A program made the translations under genes and the position numbers. A stretch of DNA of 64,000 bases from positions 129,865,338-129,929,337 of the forward strand of contig CM057000.1 of NCBI GenBank assembly GCA_029891345.1, read 5' to 3'. Source of the stretch: Dryococelus australis (taxonomy: Eukaryota > Arthropoda > Insecta > Phasmatodea > Phasmatidae). Each line of letters begins with the position of its first letter. Position 1 is the stretch's first letter. The notes under the pieces were generated by a model that did no database searches, was not told the DNA's origin, and saw nothing but the letters and a program-made list of their open reading frames with translations. Of this stretch, positions 11,278-22,652 are shown one piece after another.

Positions 11278-11819
11278 ATATTATTTCACTTCTACATTAT
11301 TGCTAACGAAGCTATACAATAAAATTTTTTAAACGGGTTTGGCGTTACTTGTGTAGCCTATTTCCTAACAAGATGTGTGGGGAATTGTACTTTCTTCAGT
11401 TTTTTTTTCTAGACTGTAAAATTACTCAAAATTTGTATGTGCGAATCTAGGATTATATAGCAGAACAATAATATTAGCAAATTTGTGCCTGGATTGCAAA
11501 AGACATTTGTAAAGCAAAAGTTGTAAATATGACTGCAAAAAATACCGGCCAATGTGATAGCGTAAATACGGTTTTACATCTGCATTTATGAAATTAAATA
11601 TATTACCCATTATAACGCTCTGTTGACACTATCGCAGTAAACCATACAGTCAAGGTTTCTGTGCCTATTACAAAGAATTATTTGGAACTTTCTGCCAACA
11701 ATTTCACTGTATCTCTACAGCTGTAATGTCGTAGTTTTACAACACATTGTTTTAGTAGAACTACAAAATTGTTAATGTAGCTCCATATATATATCTATAT
11801 ACTATTTATATATACATAG
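11278..11819. other. Unannotated AT-rich sequence
   Basis: No coding or repeat signal recognised. A TA-rich run at 11785-11815 borders the next Helitron. Confidence 0.4.
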
Positions 11820-12222
11820 TCTAAAACTAAGTCGCCCGAACTCATGTGTCTGTGTGTTCGGCTAAGTCTTCTGAACTAGTTGATGGATTTTGATGCATGC
11901 TGTTTTCACCATCGTTTAGAGAACTTTTTGAGGAAGGTTTACGTGTATAATATATTAATATTCAATGTAAGGATAGTAGAGAAATGTCGACGTTTTCCAA
12001 TCAAGTCGTAAAAAGCTGCTTTTCGGGCTCTTCGCTCACGCTGACTAAACCATAAGAGATACACCAAATTAATGTGCTACAGAATTGTAGATCTGAAAAA
12101 AGGGGGTACAAAAAAGGCCTCTAGAGCATATGTTTATATTTTAAGTACGACCCATGGTAACCATTTTAAAACAACGCCATATTTGTAAATCGCACCCGCG
12201 CGTAACCGAGGCGGGTCGTTAG
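11820..12222 (+). mobile_element. Probable non-autonomous Helitron
   Basis: It begins TCTAAAACTAAGTCGCCCG and ends with a GC-rich hairpin (ACCCGC...GCGGGT) followed closely by CGTTAG and T. The 3' terminus is TTAG instead of the canonical CTAG, so it is either decayed or misplaced by a base or two. There is no coding capacity and no target duplication. Confidence 0.5.
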
Positions 12223-12984
12223 TTTAAATAAACTCGAAGTCGATAACAAACTTGACGGTGTTAAACATTAGTTTTACACTTTCTACAGTAAGGTTTCGTG
12301 AAATTCCCTATGAGTAATATCAAGTGTTAAAAATCGAACTTCTGCAAATTTCCAAAAACAAATTCGTTGTAAAATTACAAAACATATTACATTTTACACT
12401 ACAAATGATATTGTATCCTCTGATGTAAAGTGTTAGAAGGAACCTTTTTAATTCATGTAAATAGGAAAAAAATTTACCTCGTTTCTCCTTTCATCCTCCA
12501 CCTCTCCCTTGTTCCCTTCTCGGCTCATTTTTATTCGTCGCTTATCCTCGGTTACTTCTGCAGGCTATACCCGGAAGCGGACGGGGTCGGAATGATTCAT
12601 ACGGGCAAACAACCTGCGCCACTTCGTCACCACCTGAAAGGAATGTCGACTTGAGCTTGTCGGCGCTAGGCGGCGGTGACTCGATAGCTGACCACGCCAG
12701 ATCGAACTGGAGAGTTGCAACATCTCGCCTGGAGAGTTGACACTTCCTCTACACGCCGTTCGCAGTTGATCGAACACTTTAGAAAAAAACCTGCTCTCGA
12801 TCTGCTTTCTCCTCGATTTGCATCCTCCCGCCTCACGTAAGATTTACGTCGCCACTGACCGTCTCTCTTAATCCTTGCGCCGTCTAAGTGGAACCGGCGT
12901 GTTGGCAGCGACTTGTAAGATACACGCAAAACACACATTACAACTGAATGCGCAGCAATTCGGTGCGTTGCACCTTTCTAGACT
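12223..12984. other. Unannotated sequence with a GC-richer part
   Basis: Bases 12560-12950 are GC-richer. Short overlapping frames exist on both strands (70, 74 and 90 codons) with no motif. A pyrimidine tract and TTCTGCAG at 12550-12564 resemble a splice acceptor, but the plus frame after it closes in about 30 codons. Confidence 0.3.
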
Positions 12985-13080
12985 TAGTTAAGCTTAGTTT
13001 GCACGAGGTGGGGGAATATCCTGGCAGCAGACCTTTAGCAGGGCTTCGGAAAAGTGTGAAGTAACAGTGAACGGATTGTA
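12985..13080 (-). mobile_element. M3 element, terminal fragment
   Basis: On the minus strand this reads as the start of M3: CAATCCGTTCACTGTTACTT, then CTTTTCCGAAGCCCTGCTAA, then the landmark matching GTTTGCACGAGGTGGGGGAA. Other ends of the family lie at 54335, 57465, 38096 and 58493. Confidence 0.6.
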
Positions 13081-13484
13081 TGCATATATTTATCGACATT
13101 TTATTTACTTTGTATAAATGGTACAATCGTATTTCGAGAAGAAATGAAACTTGATAAAGTTTTCCCTTTCATTAGCCACAACTGCTGAATATCAAAACAA
13201 TAGTGAATTTCGCTGTAATTTTTTTTTCCCTCTTATTTAAGGAACAAAAATACGCGTACGGAAAAACTGTACTGATTAGAAATATCCCCGTCATATAAGG
13301 CATTATTTAAAATGTGTTGATAAATGCATATTCGTGATCTTACGTATTTAGCATACGAGACACTTGGCTTTAGCAGTCGTTAATTCAAATACTACACGCG
13401 CAGTACAACTTCAAATCATGGAACTACTTTTGTAAACATAGTGCGAACTTAAAGAGGAGGATTTACTGAAACATTTTCTGTGAA

Positions 13485-14195
13485 ACAGTTGTTTGCGCGA
13501 ATACGCGTATCTCGGTAAATGAATGTTATGCAAATACGAATTACTGTCAGAAAAGATTTAAAAAATAAAAACACATTTATCTGTGCCCCTGTTTTCTTAC
13601 TTTTGTCATATTAAGTGTATTCTTGAAGAAAAAAATCGTGAAAATGGTCAAACATCGTATTTTTAAGCTTGCGTATGCAGTTTCCTTAACCCTTTCAGAC
13701 ATACATTAATGTACTGTTTAAGGTGCTGCAAACAAAAACTTTTATGATTTGTGCTGTACTCACATTGACACAACACTTGTTTCGATGTCACAGCCAATGA
13801 TCTGTAGGATATATGTTCAGCTACAGTAATATGAACAAATTATGAGCTAGACAAGTAATACAGTTTACGAATCGTTTACCCATATGAAAGATCAATGGTA
13901 ACTGAGCTTTGCAGTGTGCAGTACGCACCGAAAATTACCCACACGTGCGTAATGTACAGAATTGTGTACACTGAATGGGTTAAGCGGCAAGAGAGAAGTA
14001 CAAGAAAAAAGCACGGGCGTAGTTGAATCTGCGGGCTTCCATTGCGTGTAAAAAAAAACAGTCCCACTGTTACAGATATAATTTGCACAGTACAGCGTCA
14101 CGACGGAAACACTGCACGCCTTGCGCGTAGGAGCGATGAGGCGCTAGAAGTGCGTGTTAGTGTCGCCCGTATCGCCCCCTCGCTTCTTGTCCACT
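13485..14195 (+). repeat. R430 repeat interrupted by a TTAA-site MITE
   Basis: The R430 start (AGTTGTTTGCGCGAATACGC) and end (CGCCCCCTCGCTTCTTGTCC) are present with the usual order of landmarks. The repeat is split at 13690-13979 by an insertion that duplicated TTAA. Without the insert it is about 417 bp, matching the 3705-4120 copy. Confidence 0.8.
13690..13979 (+). mobile_element. piggyBac-like MITE (290 bp) with TTAA duplication
   Basis: The element starts CCCTTTCAG and ends CTGAATGGG, a 9 bp terminal inverted repeat with one mismatch. It is flanked by TTAA at 13686-13689 and again at 13980-13983. The R430 copy at 8462-8895 has a single TTAA at the same point (8681-8684), so this is a clean insertion with target duplication. 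TTAA plus CCC termini is the signature of the piggyBac superfamily. No transposase frame is present. A second, eroded copy is at 15421-16856. Confidence 0.9.
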
Positions 14196-14280
14196 AGCAT
14201 ACACACCGTGTTTCTGGAGCATGCTGAACAAACTTCGTCAGTTGATTATTAAGGCAGCTGTGCGCCTCTATGACTATGCC

Positions 14281-14710
14281 TAAAGGCTATCCACAATGAA
14301 GTGAGCAGTTTAAAAATTAACCTTAGAAAAAAGTCACTGCCCCTATCTGTAAATATTTTAACGGGCGCACTGAGCGATATGCGCCCAGTAAAGTTGGTGA
14401 CGATGCGTGAGAAGTACTCACGTATCTTAACGTCGAATAAACAATGTTAGGTAACCATTTCTGTCAACCTTAATTACTTCTTTCGCTTTTTTTTTTTTTT
14501 TTTTTAATGCATTGAAGTGTAAAAATGAGCAGATTCGTAAAATATTTACATTTATAATAGTTTCACGGTTTCACTCGACCGACGCATGAATAAAGTTATG
14601 GGCCCATGACAATGTTAAACTTACTTAAGACGGAACAATACACAACGTACATGCAAGTAGATCTTAAGCAGGGATTTCGAAAGTGCTCATTTTACCGTGA
14701 ATAGTCTATA
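14281..14710 (-). mobile_element. M1 MITE, complete
   Basis: Left end TAAAGGCTATCCACAATGAA, right end TTTTACCGTGAATAGTCTATA. The interior reads as the reverse complement of the plus-strand copies. A T21 run near 14490 expands the region where other copies have a short poly-A/T. Confidence 0.85.
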
Positions 14711-15185
14711 ATTCTAATTGCCTTCATCTCTATTGTGATTTACCTATCTGGTATGCAAGACACGTTCTGTTTTGAATCTTCAACATGGATAATCTCACAA
14801 ACGTTTCAGCTGACAGTGTTCCGAAAATACGACGTTTTTATTTGTTGATTTCGACGTGCTGATTCACAGGTAGTATTCAAAAATTTCTTAGAACGTAGTG
14901 TTACCAAGTTTGATGTAAAACATAGAGTGCAAACAGCCATTCCCGAAAGAAAGGGGGATGATATTACCGACCGTGTTTTTGGAGATGTAAGATCTCTTTT
15001 ATACAAAACACCATTCACAGTTTTTTTTAATCGCTTAATCATGAGTGATTTCTGATATTTTCAACTAAACGCAGCATAGATCCCTTAATAATTATAGAGG
15101 ATAAGTTGCGCATATATTTCCGTAAGGTATCGCCCGCCGCAGATTGTCGCCATGTTTTAGAAACACGCGGTGTGTAGTTACGGCC
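14711..15185. other. Unannotated sequence
   Basis: A minus-strand 78-codon frame at 14806-15042 has no motif. A GAAACACGCGGTGTG segment near 15161 echoes CACACCGTGTTTCTGG near 14205 in inverted orientation. Confidence 0.35.
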
Positions 15186-15246
15186 AGTGATGTTTTTTCA
15201 AAGGTCGGTTTTAAAAAATCGTTCACTTTACTGTGGACTGCCTTTA
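15186..15246 (+). mobile_element. M1 MITE, 3' end only
   Basis: The order CAAAGGTCGGTTTTAAAAAA, CGTTCACTTTACTGTGGACT, GCCTTTA corresponds to the last 60 bp of M1. Nothing of the remainder is attached. Confidence 0.6.
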
Positions 15247-15586
15247 CCCCGAGACGATCGGGACGATGAGCAATAACTTGTCCTACTTTCTTTTGGTGGT
15301 TCTCCTAGACGTAACATTCCTGGTATCCAAAGGCGGAACTTTCACAAGGCAACCGACTACGTCTCGCCGTCTTTATCAAGGCGACCGCTTTGTAAAAGAC
15401 TGCTCACGCCCAACTTCATAACAAGTTCGTGTTCATTTACGGTTTAAGGTGTTGCAAAAAAAAATTAATGCAAGCGTGCTGCAGCCAGTGAGCTGTGGGC
15501 TATGGGTTCAGCCACGGCTGTATGAACTAATTATAACCTGGGCCAATATGACTCTTTGCGAATCGTTCACTCACAGGTAAGCTCGT

Positions 15587-16070
15587 TAGGGTTCTGAGAA
15601 TATTCTGTACACCGAAACGAAAACGAAAAATGACCGCTTTAATTTTCGTTTCGGTAAGAAATTTGATTACCGAAAGTTGTAACAAAACGAAAATTCTGGA
15701 TATCGGTGAATTTTCGGGTGTTTAATGAATGTTCATTTAGTGCACAGGCAACAGAATTTTTTCCCTGTAAGTCATTTTATTAGATTGTCTTATTTTATAA
15801 CTGAAATAACTACATAAGATGAAAATTAAAATGGAAGCAAGACCCCCTGTGGGAAATACTCCAAACCCTACTTTTTTTTCCTTTAGTTTTGTTTTGCAAC
15901 GAATTTGTTATAATTAATAACTTGATAAAACGCTATGAAACTCGTTAGTCTTTCGTAAAGGCTAAGCTGTAATGAGATTATTTTTCATTTTCGTTTCAGT
16001 TTCACGAAAGCTTATAACAAATCTTTCGTTTTTGTTTCGTGAGAAATAAAAGTTACATTCCACAACCCTA
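15587..16070. mobile_element. TIR element with TAGGGTT ends (484 bp)
   Basis: The left end TAGGGTTCTGAGAATATTCT and the reverse complement of the right end, TAGGGTTGTGGAATGTAACT, form an imperfect inverted repeat. The interior is rich in CGAAACGAAAACGAAAA-type words in both orientations, giving several small hairpins. It sits inside the piggyBac-like copy, so its borders are well defined by the host sequence. The superfamily is not settled. No clear target duplication was seen. Confidence 0.6.
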
Positions 16071-16133
16071 AAGATAATTGAACACTGATCTAGGCAGTGT
16101 TTAGTACATAACAAAAATTACCGAAAGGCTGTT

Positions 16134-16822
16134 CACAGTGAACTGAGCTCTTCCGAAAGCCCTGCTAAAGATTTAGTTTTCTACTTAATTTTATCATTCT
16201 ACCACATGTAAAGTTTATATTGACCCGAGCCTAGTGGCATTATTCACGCCCCAGTCACTCGAAAACGTGAAACTATTAGGGTGCGGATGTGTAATTAGGG
16301 ACTCGGTAATAGTACGTGCAGTTGGTAATTAGTAACGGTAAATATTGCGCGTACTTACTGTGTAATTAGTATAGGTAATTGCGCAACTGTTTAGTTGGTA
16401 ACCAGGCTTGTTACGTATTGCGCGTACTTACTGTGTAATTGCTAATTATTCATTACGAGTACTTAGTAATTACTTATCACACAATTACTCATTAGGAGAT
16501 AAAAAAATTAATTATTCCCAACGGGTATCGAACCAAGGACTGAAGACGACTCCTCATCCCTCCTACTCCAACCCCACACTCTCGTCTAGCCGATTCGTAC
16601 TCCCGTTTTCATAATGCGAAAATTCACCAAATCGATTTTCTGTAAATTTAAACATTACTCTCAGTACAATGTCAAAACCTGGAACTACTTTTCTTAATTC
16701 ACAGCCAACTTAACTGGGAACCCACGCGTCACCGTGAAAGGTAGCACACGTGCTTTTGCAGAGCAGTAATATTTTTCAAAGGTTGGTTCCTACAGTGCGC
16801 TTTTTATCCTGACTAGCCTTTA
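16134..16822 (+). mobile_element. M1 MITE carrying its own insertion
   Basis: The left end AAAGGCTGTTCACAGTGAAC and a decayed right end GACTAGCCTTTA are recognisable. M1 landmarks stop near 16280 (GTGAAACTATTAG) and resume near 16640 (GGAACTACTTTT, CCAACTTAACTGGG). The roughly 360 bp between them is foreign (next feature). This copy is more diverged than most. Confidence 0.65.
16281..16640. repeat. Foreign insert inside an M1 copy
   Basis: The left part is built from variants of TGTAATTAG and includes two copies of TTGCGCGTACTTACTGTGTA (16345 and 16419). The right part contains GGGTATCGAACCAAGGA, whose reverse complement resembles a tRNA box B, so it may hold a SINE-like piece. Borders are approximate. 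Confidence 0.4.
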
Positions 16823-16856
16823 CACGTGCTTAGTGTACACAATATTGTATAGCTAT

Positions 16857-18899
16857 AGTCCATTTGCGGTTTCCGCAAACTTTTTGAATCAATCCTTTGG
16901 CAACATACCCCATGTATGACATGCTTGATTGTTTCAACTAACAGCACTCATAAATGCACACAATACACACATTTTCGAGGAAGGACCAGTCTTCAATTCT
17001 GAAAATTTGGAAAACACGACCACCCAGCTTTCTGTAAAAAAAGAAAAAAAAAATTGGGGTGAAGTGAATAAAATATTCTCGTTAGGTATACCTAAGAAAT
17101 GTTATTTTATTTTCATTGATTATTTATACTATACTCACTTATTAATTTTTAATTCCATGATGTACAGAAGAAGTGTTTCCGTCAACACAAATTACAACCT
17201 TTTTTTATTTTAGTCCCTGTGTGCCTGATATTTACGATATACAAGGTTCTGATGTAATGGATGGTAAAAAAAAAAAAAAAAATCCAGTCGCGACTGCAGA
17301 GTAGCAGCCACGTGCAAACATTTGCTTTCGATTCACCCGCCTGTTATTATTGCCTATTCACTCGCCCATTAATTTTTTTTTTTTTTTTTTACCTTGACGA
17401 CTTCCTCCGCCACTCGTTTATCGTACTCTATAAACCACATCATTTCCTTAACCATAGCCTACCCCAGAACAGCCTCCTCAGCACATGTGAGCCCATCGTT
17501 GTCCTCGCGAGGAAACATTACTTCTACTTTCACTGCTGACCCTCTGCAGAGCCTTGCAATTAGACCCCCACCCCCCCCCCCCCCACAACCCGTCTTTCCA
17601 CACGTACAGCATTCTGCCACATTCTGCCATATTCCCCTTTCACATACCTCTTCACGGGATTCCCAACATGCGACTCCTATCACAACACATGTGTCATCTC
17701 GCATGTCTGTCTTCAGGATGCGAGCACTACTGGAGCTGCCTCTATCGCCAGACTCAGATCTCGTCTGTTGCGACAGTGCTTTTTTTTTTTTTTTTTGCCT
17801 ACTTTCCGAAGATAAAATAGGCTTATGAGAACACTTTCCCATCCCCGACTGTGAGTGTAGGTGTCTTGTGTGTTTTGTGTCCCTGATCACTTCCCCTTAA
17901 AACTTTTGATACCGTAAACCGATTTCACCAAAGCTCAGTACATACACTGTATAGGGCACTTAGTGTTGACATCAAACTTTTATAGTTTTCGACCACGCCT
18001 TGTGCTTATGCTCGAAATTCCGGCCATTTTGAAATTTTTTCGCTGTTTTATATCTCAAGACCATTTAACCAATTTCAAATAAATATTTCATGTCTTGACA
18101 GATAATCACGTAATCATTTAATTTAGAGAGGTACCGACCGCAATTTTGTTAGACGTCATTACGTGAAAAAAAATTAAGCTTTTACATTATAGCTATTAAG
18201 TTACTCGATAGATTCCCGCCAAATTTCATAGGCAACTTGTGTCGTTTAAAAGGAAAAGACGCTTATTTTTAACATGGTGGGGGAAGAGGCATATAAATAT
18301 CTTAGTTTAATTTACCATATATACCATACCGTGGGACCAATTTCAAACAAACTTGTTATTATAGAAGTATCAGTTACAAGCAAAAAAAACATTTCTATGC
18401 CTGTCTCTTTTGTCCTCAATTTGGTAAGTTGGCGCCACATGAAGAAATGAATATTTTTGTTCCTTATCTTGAAAAGCGACAATCAAAACAATTCATGCCA
18501 AATTTGGCAGACAAGAATCAATATGGTTCGCCATGTAAGCTAATATGTTTTAACACTAGAACTCCCGAGGTGGTCATTTTGACCTGTAAGGATTTTGTTT
18601 ATGTTCCTAGATCCAAAATTTTTATATCTGAGTAATAAAATGTTATGACTCAAGTACATCACTAACTAACTAATACTTCACTTTTAATTGATACATGTAG
18701 TATCATATCTAGAACTCCCAAAGCAGTCATTTTGACCTTTCGGAAAATATTAATAAAAGAATGCCAGTTTTCGATTATGTAAATAAACATACTGATACCA
18801 CAACACATATATGTGTGTATACTATGTATATAAACCACATACTATTTACTGGATTTAAGAACATATATAAGATATAAGTGTGTGTGTTTGTGTTGTATA
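16857..18899. other. Unannotated sequence with homopolymer runs
   Basis: It contains A16 (17266), T20 (17371), C15 (17569) and T19 (17779) runs. The 144-codon plus frame and 143-codon minus frame over 17394-17890 overlap each other and are carried by these runs and by AC-rich sequence, so neither is convincing. Two direct copies of CTAGAACTCCC...GTCATTTTGACC lie at 18556 and 18709. Confidence 0.4.
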
Positions 18900-18979
18900 T
18901 ATATATGCAAGCAGGGGCAGTGACACTTTTTTCCAAGGTTGATTTCAAAAGCGCTCACTTTATCGTGAACAGCCTTTAA
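18900..18979 (+). mobile_element. M1 MITE, 3' end only
   Basis: Matches the last 80 bp of M1: GCAAGCAGGGGCAGTGACAC, GGTTGATTTCAAAAGCGCTC, then TTATCGTGAACAGCCTTTA. It is preceded by TG/TA simple sequence. Confidence 0.75.
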
Positions 18980-19205
18980 TAATATTTTATAGTCCATTGT
19001 GGGATAATATTTGACAGTTCTAGAAAAGTAACATGGCCACAATGTATTGTTCCACCACAGCTGTTTTTGTCACAGAAGAAAAAGACGTCTTGAGTCCAAT
19101 GCACACTTACATTTTCCTCTTTCCCCGTGTTTCCTCTCGTGGCAGGCAATGAAAGACTGACGTCAGCTTACTTCTGCCCAATAATAAAGTAGGATAAAAT
19201 AGCTA

Positions 19206-19225
19206 GTGTGTGTGTGTGTGTGTGT
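19206..19225. repeat. (GT)n microsatellite
   Basis: About ten GT units in AT-rich unannotated sequence. Confidence 0.85.
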
Positions 19226-19461
19226 AACTCAAATGATGCAGAAGTTCATGTCTTGTAGATATAATTTCTGGGTTGGCAGCACATGGGAGAAAATTTAGTA
19301 CGTAAAATGTGCGGGTTGGTACTAAAGTTATTTATGATATTGGTAGCCCTGCAGTGATAATGTTGGATGCTCAGTGCATCAGTCATCGTTACTAGCACTG
19401 CAGAGTATGTCGTCACTGAGAAGAAATAACAGCCGTTTCAGTTGTCTAGGTAACATAATAG

Positions 19462-20421
19462 TGTTAAAATTTCTCTCTCTAGAAATTAAGTGGGCTATGC
19501 CAAGTTCGTTAAGGGATTGAGGTCTTAATGAAATAAAATAATTAATTATAATTCTCTTTTTTTATTTGCAATAACTACAGCGAAATTCTCTTAACTCAAA
19601 TCCTCATAATAAATTGAAATCACTTACTGTTCACAACTGATAATAATGAATGAGATTTATGATTACGACAAAGAAATCAATGAAATAAAAAAGTTAAAGA
19701 TCAGTCCCAATAAACAGAGTATCAGTCTATTGAATTATTTTTATAATCTATGCATCCATATTTAACAGTTCGAATATTTACAATAAAATCAGAATTAAAC
19801 TTCCATTCAGTCCCACCTCAGTTCAGTCCATGTCCCGCCAGTCGCAATGTTCTACAGTCCTCCAAGCGCCCTCGCGCACAGTAGGCTTCACTCGTCGGTT
19901 TCACACCCTTTCGTCCATTCAAGCCACGAACACCTCACTCACCGTCGTCCCGCAATCTCGAGTCGTCGTCCACACTCAATTCCACTCGCGCACACTCGGC
20001 CAGGTGGCCTCCATCATAGACTGCCGGCCGCTGAGTTGCGGCAGTATATATATAGGTCTTAGTCCGCCACCTAGAATCTTCCCCAACTCGTGTGATGCGT
20101 CGCGGAGGGCTGAGGCGCCAGCCAGTCTCACCAGAACATTCTTGCGTCGTCGCTAAACGTATCGGAAACTCTAACAGGCGAGAGGAGGTCTGTGAAGCCA
20201 GCAAGTCTCGCCGCTGCCGGCATTCATGGGATTCTAAGAGGGGGGAGCGGACTTAGCACCACAATCAATCCGCACACCAATCAGCACCGCAATCCACACC
20301 AATCCATATGCCAATCCACACACCAATTGACTCTAATCCTCACCAATCTGCACCAATCCACACCGCATTCTCCTGCTTATCCAATGTGTGATATAAAAGA
20401 ATCAGAAGAAAATAGCTAACA
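19462..20421 (-). mobile_element. Probable solo LTR (960 bp)
   Basis: The segment begins TGTTAAAATT and ends AGCTAACA, so both strands start TGTTA and end TAACA, as LTRs do. Flanks are TAATAG (19456-19461) and TAATGG (20422-20427), a near-perfect 5-6 bp target duplication. Read on the minus strand it has a GC-rich 5' part, a TATATATATACTG box (near 20045), and AATAAA near the 3' end, the U3-R-U5 order. No internal retroviral genes flank it, so it is a solo LTR. Overlapping frames (108, 89, 75 codons) are shadows of the GC-rich part. CCAATCCACA-type words repeat at 20265-20365. Confidence 0.6.
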
Positions 20422-22263
20422 TAATGGTAGAGGCCCATACACATTCCATGAATTCCGAAATATCACAGTACAACTTTTAGACGAAATTATTTCAGAAAAT
20501 AATTATGGTTTTATTGCCCATAAGCCTCTCTTTTATTTAATGATTCGTGTTCTGGTAGCAACTGCATAAAAACGACCCCACGTACGCAAAGCCTGATTGT
20601 CACATTTTACCTTAAAGTAGATAACCCTTTATCCCTTTACGTAAAATAACACGAGGAAAAAAATATATTTCCACATTAAAAAATGTATTCACTGGTAGAA
20701 CAGCGATGAGAAGTTAGCGGCTAGCAAGTCTGTCCCAAATTTCTTCAACTCATCTGGTAGTGCCCTCCCCGGGATAACCATAACGGACATTGTTTACGAA
20801 TTGCTTGTAACTTTTTTTCCCCATAGATTGTTACAAAACTGACTTTGGTGTAAGGGGTTAAACATGAAAAAAATAATTTTTACCGTATGGTGTTATTTTG
20901 AAACTGTGGCTAGCTAACGCGAAGCCCGCTGGACGGACAGCGCGCTGTAGGCAGCTGTGAGTGAGCCTACGGCTGCCTGTGTGTTCAGCTAGTGTTGCAG
21001 GAAGAGCACAGTCCTACTCACGGCTGCCAACTCGTGAATACTGCACGTGGTACCAACCCACAAACCTACCGTTGCCGTCACTTCTGCCGTTGAAACGATG
21101 CGTCTTACATATGCGAGGTCTCTTCTCCTATAATTTCCCCCCCCCCCCCCCCCCCGTCAGTGGCTTCTAAATGTTGCATTTCTTGTGGATGCCACGCGAC
21201 CTGATGTACTGGCGTATTTGAACTTTCTGTGCGCTCTCTAGTGAGCAATACTAAAAATAAATGCCAGTGTATGTGGTATAATGAATAAGGGGTTTGGAAG
21301 GGGGCGGAGACCTGCCAACTAATCAGCGAACATGAGTAATTGACCGATAAAATTACCAATGAAATTTGGCAAGGTTGGTAGTGGGGAAACATCCAGAAAT
21401 GCAAGTTATTTAAATTCCATTTAATAACAAATTTTTAAATAAATTCAATAAGATTTGCTTAATAATTTTTATATGTTGTTTAAACGTTTTATAAATATTT
21501 ATTCGTTTTTGGAAATTTTAAATTTTTTGGAGGTTCAAATTCACTCAAAGTCATGGACACGGAGTCATGGTCAAGGTCACCTGGATCCAAGATGACGGTT
21601 GGATGACGTCAGAGCATGACAGCCGACCGGCACCTGGCTCCTACTTCCGCATTTCCTTATGCCAGAATGCCCATGATCATTCTACTATTGTGATTTTTCC
21701 TCGCGTTTTTTTTTTTTTTTGGTGTTCGTTGCAAAAATCAGCGGTTCAGAATGTAGCGTGCTCGTGTTATGTGATAGGAAGGTCCTCAAACTAGTATTTG
21801 AATAGTTAGAAACTGTTGTTTTATGGTCATTCACCACAGTGCAAATGACATGCTATATATCTCTATATCTAAACCAGATCTTTCAAAGAATAAATCGTTA
21901 TAAAGGACGTTCTAACCTTTCAGCCTAGAACTCAAAAGCTCGGCTTAGTTTTCTGGACAATCTCAATAAGCCAACAAGGTTGTTTATTCCACCTTGAATT
22001 AACGCGTGAGGTTGGAAATGAGAAGTATTTACTTCAAGAGGAGAATCATCTTGCTTCTCATTTTGAACTTCTGTAGCTGCCTCATTTTCCGATTAATTTC
22101 GTACAGTTGGATGTACTGAGGGTGTGGTAAAAGAGTCTTCGCTGTGAGGCACTGGTGTCGTAGCAGGTGACAAGTTTATGTATTTCACAGAGTGTCTGAC
22201 ATTTTAGTTGCTTTTTTCGTCTTTGTCTTACTGAAATAACAGGCCATGCAGTTATATTGCGGG
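20422..22263. other. Unannotated sequence
   Basis: It contains a C19 run near 21138 and a T16 run near 21706. The plus and minus frames near 21100-21400 run over the C tract. No domain, repeat family or RNA gene recognised. Confidence 0.4.
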
Positions 22264-22652
22264 TATAGGCTATTCACGTAAAATGAACACTTTTGAAAGC
22301 CCTGCTTAAGATCTACTTGTATGCACGTTGTGTATTCTCCTGCCTTATGTAAAATTAACATTGCCACGGGCCTCATCACTTTATCCATGCGTTGGTCAAG
22401 TGAAATTGTGAAATTATTAGAAAAGTAAATATTTTACAAATCTGTTCATTTTTACATTCTGATGCATAAAAAAACATAAAGAGAAGGAAGTAATTTAAGT
22501 TACCACAAATTGTTACCTAACAGTTTTTATTCTTATCCACCGTTACCAACTTTAATGGGCGCATGTCACTCAGTGCACCCGTTAAAATATATGCAGTTAC
22601 TTTTTTCTAAGGTTAATTTCAAAAGTGCTCACTTTACCGTGAACAGCCTTTA
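22264..22652 (+). mobile_element. M1 MITE, nearly complete
   Basis: Ends TATAGGCTATTCACGTAAAA and CTCACTTTACCGTGAACAGC followed by CTTTA. At 389 bp it is slightly short, lacking part of the TTCGACGTTAAGATATGG landmark. Confidence 0.85.

Larger units (their letters stand above)
15421..16856 (+). mobile_element. Second piggyBac-like MITE copy, split by two insertions
   Basis: Three separated pieces align in order with 13690-13979: 15421-15586 (GGTTTAAGGTGTTGCAAA, GAATCGTTCACTCACAGG), 16071-16133 (AATTGAACACTGATCTAGGC, AACAAAAATTACC) and 16823-16856 (CACGTGCTTAGTGTACACAA). Between them lie a TIR element (15587-16070) and an M1 (16134-16822). The outer ends are too eroded to show TTAA. Confidence 0.75.

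Noticed and set aside
17394-17890. Overlapping 144-codon (plus) and 143-codon (minus) frames
   Set aside because: They lie over T, C and AC-rich simple sequence, occupy the same DNA on opposite strands, and encode homopolymer stretches.
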